Source: Mesorhizobium sp. CU3 (GTDB taxonomy: Bacteria > Pseudomonadota > Alphaproteobacteria > Rhizobiales > Rhizobiaceae). Taken from it: a stretch of 64,000 bases of DNA. The position numbers and the translations under genes are program-made. This document shows, in pieces, positions 43,222 to 51,419 of the stretch (the first letter of the stretch is position 1; the number at the start of each line of letters is the position of its first letter). Location of the stretch: the NCBI RefSeq assembly GCF_006442965.1, contig NZ_VFWX01000003.1, forward strand, positions 124,001 through 188,000, read 5' to 3'. A model generated the notes under the pieces. The model was not told the origin of the DNA. It made no database searches and saw nothing but the letters and a program-made list of their open reading frames with translations.

Positions 43222-45003
43222 TCACGCGGCCGACTTGGCCTGATCGAAATTGGCGATGAGCACGTTGTTTCGTACCGGGTCGACGAACGGTATCCAGCGT
43301 ATCCTTTGTTCTGAAAAATCGGGGTGCCTGGTCGTGAAAATGGCAAGCTCCCGCACGGCCTCGTCGCTGCGACCGCTTCGCATCAGCGCCCCTATCTTCA
43401 GGAACCTGGCATAGAAGTAACTGGGCGACAGGTTGAGCGAGCGCTCGGCAACGGCGATGGCAGATGGCCAGTCCTCGACGAAACAATAGGCCGCCGCCAG
43501 TTCGCCCAGATTGTGGAAGCGATAGAGGTCGAACGGGCTCAGCCGTTCCGTATCGAGGAAGAACGGTATCGCCCCGCCGGCGTCGCCGAGCAAAAGCTGC
43601 GCGCTGCCCATGGCCGAGCGGGCAAAGGCAAAGCTCGGATTGATGTGGATTGCCTCGGCGAGGTGCTCGGCCGCCAGCACCGGCAGGCCGCGCATGATGT
43701 CGGCCGCGCCGAGATAGGCGTGCGGGCGGGCGTCGAGGCTGTCCATGAGCAGCGCCTTGCGCGCAAGCGTCTCGACCTTGTCCAGATCGTCGCTGTCGCC
43801 GAAGCGAAGCCAGGCGCGCCAGAAATACCACCAGGCCAGTTCGTTGAGCACCGCGCTCGAATTGGGGTCCTCGCGAAAAGCCTTGTCGAAGAAGTCGAGC
43901 GCGATTTCGGTATCGCGGCGCGTGCGCCGGTTCATGTGCCAGCGGCCGCGTCGCACCAATTGCCACGTTTCCAGGCTCTCCCACGGCACCTGGAAGGTGC
44001 GCGCCTGCTCGGCCCGGTCGACCTCCTTGTCGAGTATCGAAACGATCTCGCTGCCGATCTGGTCGCGCAGGCTGAAGATGTCGACGAGGTCGCGGTCGAA
44101 CCGCTGCGACCAGACCAAGCGACCGTTCGAGGTGTCGGTCAGCGAGGCGTTGAGGCGGATCTGGCGATCGTAGCGCGTCAGCGTGCCGCTGACGATGTAG
44201 CGCGCGCCGAGAGCGTTGCCGATCAGCCGCGTGCCCAGGCTGTCGTCGCGGAACTGGAAGCTGGAGCCTTTGGCGATCACGGAAAGCCAGCGGGTGTTGG
44301 ACAGACCATAGATGATGTCTTCGGCAATGCCGTCGGCCATATAGCCGACATCGGGCTCTGCCCCCTCCCCCTGGAACGGCAGCACGGCGATTGCCGGCGG
44401 CCCTTTGGCAAGCGGCCTGTAGTGACCGCTAGCGCTCGGAATGGTCGCGAAAGAGGTCGCCGCCGGAGCGCCATTGCCGCCGCGCCCGGCGATCAGGACA
44501 TGCACCGGCAAGGCGATGTTCTTCAGGCTGAACTCGCCGAGATCGGTGAAGACCGCAGCCGTCTTGTCCTTTACGTGATGCCACGTCGTCGCCGAGATGG
44601 CGACGCCGTCATGCGGCGCGAATTCCTGCAGCCGAGCGGCGATGTTGACATCGTCGCCATAGAGACGGCCTTCGCGCACGATGACGTCGCCCGTATTGAT
44701 GCCAGCGCGGAACGGCATGCGCATGTCCTTGGCGACCGAGGTGTTGAGCGCCATGATCCTTTCCTGAAAATCGAACGCCGCACGCAGCGCTTCGATCGGA
44801 TTGCCAAACTCGGCCATGATGCTGTCGCCGGCGTCGCCGAAGGTGCGCCCGCCGAAGCTGCCGCAGCTGTCGGCAATGATGTCGCGCCTCTCCTCGAAGG
44901 CAGCCACGGCGAGCTCGTCGTCGATGCCCATGAGCCGCGAGAACCCTACGGCGTCGATCGAAATGATTGTCGCGAGCTGACGGGTGTAATTCCGTTCAGC
45001 CAT
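43222..45003 (-). CDS. Class III adenylate/guanylate cyclase with TPR region
   Basis: A 593-residue protein. The cyclase domain (about 8-175) keeps both metal aspartates (Asp17, Asp60) and the transition-state pair Asn120/Arg124 (D-V-N-I-A-A-R-L). The position that normally holds the adenine-selecting Lys is Gly56 (F-G-D-A-G-D), so substrate and activity are uncertain. A TolB-like region (about 190-330, I-A-V-L-P-F) and a TPR array follow (about 340-570). No membrane segment is seen. The gene lies directly upstream of the P450-DyP gene on the same strand, and I infer it supplies the signal for the CRP-like regulator. Confidence 0.85.
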   Translation of the reverse strand: MAERNYTRQLATIISIDAVGFSRLMGIDDELAVAAFEERRDIIADSCGSFGGRTFGDAGDSIMAEFGNPIEALRAAFDFQERIMALNTSVAKDMRMPFRAGINTGDVIVREGRLYGDDVNIAARLQEFAPHDGVAISATTWHHVKDKTAAVFTDLGEFSLKNIALPVHVLIAGRGGNGAPAATSFATIPSASGHYRPLAKGPPAIAVLPFQGEGAEPDVGYMADGIAEDIIYGLSNTRWLSVIAKGSSFQFRDDSLGTRLIGNALGARYIVSGTLTRYDRQIRLNASLTDTSNGRLVWSQRFDRDLVDIFSLRDQIGSEIVSILDKEVDRAEQARTFQVPWESLETWQLVRRGRWHMNRRTRRDTEIALDFFDKAFREDPNSSAVLNELAWWYFWRAWLRFGDSDDLDKVETLARKALLMDSLDARPHAYLGAADIMRGLPVLAAEHLAEAIHINPSFAFARSAMGSAQLLLGDAGGAIPFFLDTERLSPFDLYRFHNLGELAAAYCFVEDWPSAIAVAERSLNLSPSYFYARFLKIGALMRSGRSDEAVRELAIFTTRHPDFSEQRIRWIPFVDPVRNNVLIANFDQAKSAA

Positions 45004-45324
45004 GATAGAGCCCCCAGTCCCTGCTTCATTCCGGATCAGGCGACTTGCGCTCAAAAACACTTCGCCGTTTGCCGAGGAGAATCCCCGGCAGGCTCGGCGC
45101 GCCGTTGCCACCCTGTAATATCGAGAATTCTAACAGGCTCTCGCCAAAAGCTCTACCACGAACCGCTAATATGACGAATTCGCGTTCCGGCACATGGTTA
45201 GCCCTTCGTTATGTCGGAAACCACCTCGCCGCCCCGCTGTTAACCATTGAAATCAAAGCGCTTTTCCGGTCATACAACCGCAAATTGACACGCAGGGCCG
45301 CCGGGATCGGCCGCCTCGATACAT

Positions 45325-45347
45325 GCGCCTCGACAGGCGCTATTTTT
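45325..45347 (+). terminator. Plus-strand terminator-like hairpin in the 417-bp cyclase/PepSY gap
   Basis: GCGCCT-CGAC-AGGCGC is followed by TATTTTT. No annotated plus-strand gene lies upstream, so it may end an unannotated small RNA (a TTGACA is at 45284) or act as an attenuator in the leader of the PepSY gene. No other gene is visible between 45004 and 45420. Confidence 0.5.
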
Positions 45348-45420
45348 GAGCCACGGAACCAACCCACCTGAATGCGAGTTTTTTACCGCACTCATGCCAA
45401 CACGAATTTGCGGGGCAGTC

Positions 45421-45678
45421 ATGCGCATAGTTGTTCTGGCAGCCGGGATCGCGGCTTTGCTCGCCGGCGGACCGGCCTTCGCGGCGGACGACCAGGCATT
45501 GCCGCCGCAAAACGCCAAGAAGCTCTCGGAGATCATTGCCAAGGTCGAGCAGCGGACCGATTTCCGCTATATCAAGGAAGTCGACTGGGACAGCGGCGGC
45601 TATACCGTCACTTACTACACGACTGACAAGGCCAAGGTTGAAATCACCTATGACCCGGTGACCGGCGAGCCGAAATAA
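45421..45678 (+). CDS. Small periplasmic PepSY-like protein
   Basis: The 85-residue protein has a signal peptide (I-V-V-L-A-A-G-I-A-A-L-L-A-G-G-P-A-F-A). The mature part is one PepSY-like alpha-beta unit: K-L-S-E-I-I-A-K-V-E then Y-T-V-T-Y-Y and V-E-I-T-Y-D-P-V-T-G. PepSY domains are thought to inhibit or bind proteases. Start chosen at the signal peptide; GGGGC lies 6 nt before. Confidence 0.75.
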   Translation: MRIVVLAAGIAALLAGGPAFAADDQALPPQNAKKLSEIIAKVEQRTDFRYIKEVDWDSGGYTVTYYTTDKAKVEITYDPVTGEPK

Positions 45679-45758
45679 GCCCGCCACTTCACCATTCCCC
45701 AGGCTCGGCATTCCGCATAGATTTGGCCATCGATCAGCGGGCACGGCTGGAGGAAAAC

Positions 45759-46484
45759 ATGCGCCACTACGTTCGAGCGTTCGCCCGGCTTATTCCCGCG
45801 TTTTTGATGGCGTCTTCGCCGGCGCTGGCGGATGGTCCTTCCTTCGATTGCCGCAAGGCGCAACTCCCCACCGAAAAGGCAATCTGCGCCGACCCGCAAA
45901 TGTCGGCCATCGATGCACTGGTCACCAAAGCCTACGGCGGTTTCGAGCCCGCTTTCGGCGGCGACAAGCGCAAGATCGCACGGGCGCTGGTGGCCGACCG
46001 CAACGCTTGCAAGTCGGATGCGGCCTGCATCGTCAGCGCCCAGAACAATGCCCTGCAGACCTACGGCTTCGCGCCGCCCTGGGTACAGGACTACAACGTC
46101 GCGCTGATCGGCAAGAAGGCGCTCGACTTGGCGGCGCACACGCCCAATCCGGCCGATCAGCCCCTGCCCGCCTCGGTCGGCAAATGCGGGTTCACCCATA
46201 TCAAGACGTTGACGACGAGGCTGGGCGACGACCCGCTGGAAACCGCCCCGCCGGAAGGCGGCAGCGCGGCGACATTCACCAATGGCGGCGGCGCCGTATC
46301 TTATGATCGAGAGCCAGGGCTGGCGAGTTCGAAAGTCGGCGATCCGGTCGTCATGTGTCTGCTCGCGATCCCGCGCGATTGTCCAAAGGATGATCTGCGC
46401 GGCAAGGTCTATTATGGCATCGATCTCGCGCTGAAAGGCACATGGGCGCTTCCCGACTCCGAGCATTTGTGCGGCGGAGCTTGA
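45759..46484 (+). CDS. Secreted protein with LprI/DUF1311-like N-terminal domain
   Basis: The 241-residue protein has a signal peptide (A-S-S-P-A-L-A). The mature N-terminus P-S-F-D-C-R-K-A-Q-L-P-T-E-K-A-I-C-A-D-P matches the cysteine pattern of lysozyme-inhibitor LprI-like proteins, with further C-K-S-D-A-A-C. The C-terminal half (about 110-241) is unrecognised, with paired cysteines. GGAGGAAAAC precedes the ATG. Confidence 0.75.
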   Translation: MRHYVRAFARLIPAFLMASSPALADGPSFDCRKAQLPTEKAICADPQMSAIDALVTKAYGGFEPAFGGDKRKIARALVADRNACKSDAACIVSAQNNALQTYGFAPPWVQDYNVALIGKKALDLAAHTPNPADQPLPASVGKCGFTHIKTLTTRLGDDPLETAPPEGGSAATFTNGGGAVSYDREPGLASSKVGDPVVMCLLAIPRDCPKDDLRGKVYYGIDLALKGTWALPDSEHLCGGA

Positions 46485-46551
46485 CCCTTGCATCGGCACA
46501 ACTTTGATGGCTGACTGCGCAACTTGATTGCGGGCACGGGGGGTGCAGGCA

Positions 46552-47031
46552 ATGGTAGGCTACATCCTGAAGCGCATCCTGATGGTGCTTGTCGGCTATC
46601 TGGTCGCGGTGCTGGTCGGGCTGATTGCCGTGGTGGTGCTCTACGTCGCGCTGAGCGCGCTACCCAACGCGCCGGGCTATTTCGGGCTCATGGAATTCAC
46701 GCCCCTTGCCGTGCTGGTGGTCCCGCCGCTCGGCATGTTCGTCTATTTCCTGACGATCATCCTGACCGGCATGCAGACGCTGGTCCTTGCACTCATCGCC
46801 GAATTCTTCTCGCTGCGCGGCTTCTGGCTGCACATGCTGTTTGGCGCCGCGGCAGCGGCCAGCGGCTTCGTGCTGATCTGGCCAAACGTGGCTGACGATG
46901 CGGAGCGCTACGCCGACATGGGCATCATCGCCGCCTCCGGCCTTGTCGCCGGCTTCGTCTACTGGCTGATCGCCGGGCGGGACGCCGGCTTCCAGCGCCC
47001 GCTCATTCAGCAATTCCAGGAAAGGACCTAA
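46552..47031 (+). CDS. Multi-pass membrane protein of unknown function
   Basis: A 159-residue protein has four hydrophobic segments (about 8-33, 48-73, 77-115 region, 128-145). The C-terminus is polar (R-P-L-I-Q-Q-F-Q-E-R-T). No catalytic motif is seen and I do not know the family. The start follows GGGGGGTGCAGGCA, 67 bp after the LprI-like gene. Confidence 0.65.
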   Translation: MVGYILKRILMVLVGYLVAVLVGLIAVVVLYVALSALPNAPGYFGLMEFTPLAVLVVPPLGMFVYFLTIILTGMQTLVLALIAEFFSLRGFWLHMLFGAAAAASGFVLIWPNVADDAERYADMGIIAASGLVAGFVYWLIAGRDAGFQRPLIQQFQERT

Positions 47032-47066
47032 GCGGTTTTCCGTTCGAAACTGCGTGAAAACAAACG
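47030..47066. repeat. Half-copy of the RIME-like repeat
   Basis: AGCGGTTTTCCGTTCGAAAC followed by TGCGTGAAAACAAACG matches the right half of the element at 49730. It lies between two convergent genes. Confidence 0.5.
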
Positions 47067-47070
47067 GCGC

Positions 47071-48963
47071 TCAGCTTGACGGCGTGCGCACCGCTTCGGT
47101 CGCGTCCAGCGCCTGCATCAGCCTTGAATCGCGGTCATAGACGTCGTCGAAATATTCGACCTTGCCCGACATGTCAGGCCATGCGGTGAAGTAAGCGACA
47201 TAGACCGGGATGACGCGCGTGACGCTCTCGGTCGAATGGCCGTGCTTCAGCTTCTCGGCGATATCGTCGACGGAGGTGTCCAGCACCGCGGCAGCCATGC
47301 CGCGCGGATCCTGAAGGCGGATGCAGCCGTGGCTCAGCGCGCGCATGTCGCGGGCGAAGAACGATTTTTGCGGCGTGTCGTGCATGTAGATCGCATGCTT
47401 GTTGGGGAACAGGATCTTCAATTCGCCCAGCGCGTTAGCCTCGCTCGGCTGCTGGCGCACGCTGAAGGGGATGTTGGCACCGTAAGCACCCCAATTGACA
47501 GCAGAGGACGGGATGCGCTTGCCGCGGGCATCCGTCACCTCGTAGCCGGCGCGGTCGAGATAGCCGGGATCGTTGCGCAGCCTGGGCAGCATCTCGTTGA
47601 CGATGATCGACTGCGGCACGCCCCAATAGGGATGGAAGTCGACCTGCTTGATCTGGTTGTAGAAGAAGGCGGTCTGGTTGGTGACCTTTCCGATGACCGC
47701 GCGGGTCTTCAGCTTCTCCTCGCCATTGTCGATGTAGCTGGCGGTAAAGGCCGGCTGGTTGATGAAGACGCGCGGACTGCCGAGATCGGAGGGCAGCCAG
47801 CGCAGTTCCTCCAGCGCCACCTTGACCTTCTCGATCTTGTCGGCCTTGGACGCGCTGACATACAGTGCCACCGTGCGCGGGCCGATGACGCCGTCGCCCT
47901 TCATGCCGGCCTTCTGCTGTACCGCCTTGATCACCGGCACCAGTTCTGGATCGTAGAGCTCGCTCTTGCCCAGCCTGTTGAGGATTTCGCCGTAGCTGCC
48001 ACCCATCTCGTCATCGAGGTTGCTGGCGATGAGGCTCAGCAACTTAGGCAGTTCCGGGCTGCTTTCGCCGGGCTTCAGCAACAGCTTCGGGTCGATGACG
48101 ACCTCGTTTTCCTCGCTGGCCTCGAGCGCTTCCAGCTCGACGCGCAGCGCCTGGTACTCGGCATTCTGCGGATGCCGCGATTCTAGGTAGGTGCGCACTT
48201 CCTGGGTGTGCGCCAGCGTCTTCAGCGCGCCTTCCAGATCGAACGGCTTGGCCGGGAAGTCGTAATAGCCGGTCATGCGGTTGGGCTCGACGCGGCCGTT
48301 CTGCGCGTCCTGCGCATAGCGCAGCACACGCGCCGACAGCGCCATCTCGAAGCGGATCATTTCCTTCGTGCGTTCTTCCGGGCTGGCGGAAGTCGTGGCC
48401 GCCGGGATGTCGACCGAGTAATCCGCCGGCGTCAGGCCGTAGCTCGCGGCCTCGCCAAGCACCCGCACCACATCCTGCGCCCTGCTGTTGGGCGCATTGT
48501 CGCTCACCCAGATGAAATCCGGATTGGCCGAGTAATAGGCGACCAGCGCCTTGGCGATATCGGACTCGGCGAACAGCTCATAGTCGCTCAAGCCGGCCAC
48601 GGCATCGCGGAAACTGTTGCTCGTGACTGTCGGCACGAAGGCGGCGTCTTGCGCGCTCGCGGTTGTCATTGCCGGCTGAGGCGCCGGCAGCAACGACTTG
48701 AAGTCGACGCGTACAAGCTTGTCGGCCTTGTAGGTGTTGTAGGTCGGGCTGCTGATCCTGACGGCTGGCCCGCCGGCCGGTGCCCCTGGATTAATCTTGC
48801 GCGGCTTCGGCGGCGGTGGAAACTCGCCCTCAGGATTATGCCGGATGCCGCCGCCGAACAGCATGTCGAACAGCCCTTGCGCGCTCGCCGGCTGCTGGCC
48901 GAAGGCCAGCGTCGCCGCAATCGCGATCGGCATGACGGCTTTGTTGTTTCCGAGGAATTTCAT
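47071..48963 (-). CDS. L,D-transpeptidase (YcbB/LdtD type)
   Basis: A 630-residue periplasmic enzyme that makes 3-3 cross-links in peptidoglycan. It has a signal peptide (residues 1-29), a long N-terminal scaffold, a peptidoglycan-binding-like region (G-D-G-V-I-G-P-R-T, about 370) and the catalytic YkuD domain with H-D-T-P, then S-H-G-C-I-R-L-Q (Cys about 555). The size and order match LdtD/YcbB. A good sigma70 promoter lies about 80 bp upstream. Confidence 0.92.
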   Translation of the reverse strand: MKFLGNNKAVMPIAIAATLAFGQQPASAQGLFDMLFGGGIRHNPEGEFPPPPKPRKINPGAPAGGPAVRISSPTYNTYKADKLVRVDFKSLLPAPQPAMTTASAQDAAFVPTVTSNSFRDAVAGLSDYELFAESDIAKALVAYYSANPDFIWVSDNAPNSRAQDVVRVLGEAASYGLTPADYSVDIPAATTSASPEERTKEMIRFEMALSARVLRYAQDAQNGRVEPNRMTGYYDFPAKPFDLEGALKTLAHTQEVRTYLESRHPQNAEYQALRVELEALEASEENEVVIDPKLLLKPGESSPELPKLLSLIASNLDDEMGGSYGEILNRLGKSELYDPELVPVIKAVQQKAGMKGDGVIGPRTVALYVSASKADKIEKVKVALEELRWLPSDLGSPRVFINQPAFTASYIDNGEEKLKTRAVIGKVTNQTAFFYNQIKQVDFHPYWGVPQSIIVNEMLPRLRNDPGYLDRAGYEVTDARGKRIPSSAVNWGAYGANIPFSVRQQPSEANALGELKILFPNKHAIYMHDTPQKSFFARDMRALSHGCIRLQDPRGMAAAVLDTSVDDIAEKLKHGHSTESVTRVIPVYVAYFTAWPDMSGKVEYFDDVYDRDSRLMQALDATEAVRTPSS

Positions 48964-49045
48964 GAATCACCCGCACCGGTTGAAACCGGTTCCCGTTCCG
49001 CGCCGCTTGACGATCCCGCCTTCCGCATGGCGGATCTAAGACGTG

Positions 49046-49074
49046 ACTATACCGATTCATACCGATTTCGTTAA
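49046..49074 (-). promoter_or_regulatory. sigma70 promoter of the L,D-transpeptidase gene
   Basis: On the minus strand TTAACG (49074-49069), exactly 17 bp, TATAGT (49051-49046). The leader of about 75 nt contains an ACCGGTT-GA-AACCGGT hairpin (near 48972-48989). The rest of the 357-bp gap (48964-49320) shows nothing else that I can support. Confidence 0.65.
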
Positions 49075-49320
49075 GCTTCCATAAATTTTCGCAGCCGTGT
49101 TGCAGAACAGTTTCACATCCTTGTGAGACCCGCGACAATGAATTGCGCGGATCCCACACAATCAAAAAGGGCATCGAAAAACGGGCAGGCGTTGGCGCTG
49201 CAAGCATTGCCGGAGCCGTGGCCGCATGGGAAACCATGACCGCCACGAAGGCGTGACAAACATCGGGCTTTGTGATCGAAATTCCGGCGGCTGCAACAAC
49301 CGTGGCCGGGAGGGCTTGCC

Positions 49321-49719
49321 GTGAAAAAGGGTTATCGCCAGCTTCTCGACGAAGCGAACGCCGAGATCGAGGTCGTATCGCCGGAAGAAGCGGCCTCGCT
49401 GCTGGAGGATGACGACACGATCTTCGTCGACCTGCGCGATCCACGCGAGGTCGAACGCGACGGTCAGATCCCCGGCGCCAAGCATGTTACGCGCGGCATG
49501 CTGGAGTTCTGGATCGACCCGGAGAGCCCCTACCACAAGCCGTTTTTCGCCAGCGGAAAGACCTTCGTGTTCTTCTGCGCCGGCGGCTGGCGCTCGGCGC
49601 TGGCGACCAAGACCGCGCAGGATATGGGGCTGACGCCGGTCAAGCACATTCTCGGCGGCTACACCGCCTGGAAAGCGGCCGGCCTGCCGGTCGAGCCGGC
49701 GAAGAAGAAGACCGGCTGA
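49321..49719 (+). CDS. Rhodanese-like domain protein
   Basis: The 132-residue single-domain sulfurtransferase has the active-site loop F-C-A-G-G-W-R-S-A (Cys about 84) and the D-L-R-D-P-R-E-V-E-R opening motif (about 37-46). It is cytoplasmic. It starts with GTG after a GGGAGG ribosome site. Likely moves sulfane sulfur, but donor and acceptor are unknown. Confidence 0.88.
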   Translation: MKKGYRQLLDEANAEIEVVSPEEAASLLEDDDTIFVDLRDPREVERDGQIPGAKHVTRGMLEFWIDPESPYHKPFFASGKTFVFFCAGGWRSALATKTAQDMGLTPVKHILGGYTAWKAAGLPVEPAKKKTG

Positions 49720-49729
49720 ACCAATTCCC

Positions 49730-49790
49730 GGAGCAATTCCAGGAAAAGAGCGCAGCGGTTTTCCGTCCGGACTTGCGTAAAAACAAACGC
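49730..49790. repeat. RIME-like palindromic repeat
   Basis: GGAGCAATTCCAGGAAAAG then GCAGCGGTTTTCC and a TTGCGTAAAAACAAACGC tail. It is the closest relative of the element at 28711. Lies between the convergent rhodanese and hydrolase genes. Confidence 0.65.
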
Positions 49791-49791
49791 T

Positions 49792-49831
49792 TAGAGCGGT
49801 CGGCGATTCCGTGAAACGCCGACCCGCTCTA
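49792..49831. repeat. Second long palindrome next to the repeat
   Basis: TAGAGCGGTCGGCG and CGCCGACCCGCTCTA form a 14-bp near-perfect stem with an 11-nt loop. It reaches the hydrolase stop codon and may act as terminator in both directions. Confidence 0.6.
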
Positions 49832-50746
49832 GTGCAGCGTGGCCTCACGCTCCTCGGTCACGAAACCGACGGCGCGCTTGACGACATCCTTGTCGGCCAG
49901 GATACGCCGATGGCCGAGCCCGTTCGCCCAGTGCAGGCTGACATGCTCGCCGGCGCCGGCATAACGCGTCGCATGGTCGGCATGGACTTCGCGATCGTCG
50001 GGCGCATGGATGATCAGCGTCGGCACGGGTGCGGCGGCAAGCTGGCGATCGCCGGTGAACTCGCTGAGCGGCCGCCCCGACAGATGCTTCACCCTGTCGG
50101 CCATGGCGACCCGCGAACGCGGCCCGACATTCAACATATCGCTGAAATCGTCGAAGATCGCCGGCAAGGAACTCGGCGCCGCGATCAGCACCATCTTTTG
50201 CGCGGCCAGCGGCGGCATGCCCTTCACCGAGGCCGCGACGGCGTTGGCAGCGATGGCGCCGCCGAAGGAGTGGCCGACGACGGCCGCGAACGGACCGAAC
50301 CATTCGCCGGCGACGCGTGCCGCGTCCACCGCATTGACCATGTTGAGATGGCGGCCGAGCGAATGGCCATGCCCCGGCAGGTCGAGCGAGACGACCTTGT
50401 AGCCGGCGCCGCAAAACCCTTCGATGATGGAACGCATGTATTCGGTGCGCGAGCGCCAGCCATGGATGACCAGCACGGTGCCGCGCGAATCCTTGCCCGG
50501 TTCAGGCCGGAACTCGTGCACCACAACGCAATCTCTTTTGGTCTTCAGCCGGTGGTGGCGTGCCTCGGCCATGAAGGCGGAGGCGCGCTCGACGGCCCGG
50601 CGCTCGCCATCGGTGAGCGCTTTGACATTGGGTGTGCGGCAAAACAATTCGAACGCCGCGCGACCGCTCAGGCGAGGTATCACATGCTCGGCCGCGCCGA
50701 AGACGCCCCGGATGACCTTCAATCCAAATGATGCCATATTGGACAT
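49829..50746 (-). CDS. Alpha/beta-fold hydrolase
   Basis: The 305-residue protein has the nucleophile elbow G-H-S-F-G-G (Ser about 165), the acid in H-A-P-D-D-R-E-V (about 255) and the His in G-L-G-H-R-R (about 283). H-G-W near residue 97 gives the oxyanion loop. No signal peptide. It is divergent from a MarR regulator with two shared operators, so its substrate is probably the regulator's ligand or related to it. Confidence 0.85.
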   Translation of the reverse strand: MSNMASFGLKVIRGVFGAAEHVIPRLSGRAAFELFCRTPNVKALTDGERRAVERASAFMAEARHHRLKTKRDCVVVHEFRPEPGKDSRGTVLVIHGWRSRTEYMRSIIEGFCGAGYKVVSLDLPGHGHSLGRHLNMVNAVDAARVAGEWFGPFAAVVGHSFGGAIAANAVAASVKGMPPLAAQKMVLIAAPSSLPAIFDDFSDMLNVGPRSRVAMADRVKHLSGRPLSEFTGDRQLAAAPVPTLIIHAPDDREVHADHATRYAGAGEHVSLHWANGLGHRRILADKDVVKRAVGFVTEEREATLH

Positions 50747-50756
50747 CCATCCATTC

Positions 50757-50790
50757 GTTCAAGCATGAACATAATAGTTCAAACATGAAC
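50757..50790. promoter_or_regulatory. Two tandem palindromic operators between hydrolase and marR genes
   Basis: GTTCAAGCATGAAC (50757-50770) and GTTCAAACATGAAC (50777-50790) are both GTTCA-N4-TGAAC palindromes with centres exactly 20 bp apart, that is two helical turns. The second covers the marR start codon. They lie in the 38-bp gap between divergent starts and fit autoregulation plus control of the hydrolase. Confidence 0.75.
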
Positions 50791-51237
50791 ATTAAACAAG
50801 AGCTGCCCTGGGACAATCCACGCTTCCGCAACTGGGTTGCGGTGGCGCGCGCCTGCCATGTGCTGGAGCGCACGCTGGCGGTAAAGCTCGCCCCACTCGA
50901 CCTCAAGCCGGCGCAGCTCGACGTTTTGATGAACCTCTACCGCCACCCCGGCATGTCGCAGCACGACCTCGCCCGCAAACTCCTGGTCGGCCGCTCCAAC
51001 GTCACTATGCTGTTGCCCCAGCTCGAGACGCGCGGGCTGGTACGGCGCGAGGGCGACGAGAAGGACAAGCGCGTGCTCCGGCTTAACCTCACCGAGGCCG
51101 GCGAAGCCCTGCTGATGCAGGCGCTCAAGGTTCACATGGCGCTGATCGAAAAGGCGATGAGCCAATCGACGCCGGAGCAGTGCGACCTGATCGGCGATCA
51201 GATGCGCAAGATCTATGACGTGCTGAAGGAAGCCTAG
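50785..51237 (+). CDS. MarR-family transcription regulator
   Basis: A 150-residue winged-helix dimer. The DNA-binding part includes M-S-Q-H-D-L-A-R-K-L-L-V-G-R-S-N-V-T (about 57-74) and the wing R-R-E-G-D-E-K-D-K-R, the typical D-x-R-K/D-K-R signature. The ATG at 50785 has no clear ribosome site and lies inside the operator, suggesting leaderless or weak translation. An earlier in-frame ATG (50728) would also cross the operators. Ligand unknown. Confidence 0.85.
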   Translation: MNIKQELPWDNPRFRNWVAVARACHVLERTLAVKLAPLDLKPAQLDVLMNLYRHPGMSQHDLARKLLVGRSNVTMLLPQLETRGLVRREGDEKDKRVLRLNLTEAGEALLMQALKVHMALIEKAMSQSTPEQCDLIGDQMRKIYDVLKEA

Positions 51238-51262
51238 CGCCAGCACCGACGGGTGCGCCGAG

Positions 51263-51406
51263 ATTCAGGCCAGGATGCGCCGGAGTCGAAGACGGGCGCG
51301 AAGCGACCAAACCGGGCGGCTTCCGAGAACCGGGGCGGAGCGTACTAAGGTACGTGAGCACCGGAAGCGCAGGAGGCCGCCATTTGCAGGCCAGCCTCAC
51401 CTGAAT
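51263..51406. other. 144-bp structured intergenic element
   Basis: The element is bounded by ATTCAG (51263) and CTGAAT (51401-51406). Inside, GGCGGCTTCCG and CGGAAGCG...GCCGCC arms surround CGTAC-TAAG-GTACG (51341-51354). The nested symmetry suggests a folded RNA or a mobile palindromic unit. It stands after marR and before the convergent PPOX gene. I recall similar sequences being mis-annotated as short proteins in diverse proteobacteria, which I cannot check here. Confidence 0.55.
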
Positions 51407-51419
51407 AGCGGTGCACCGG

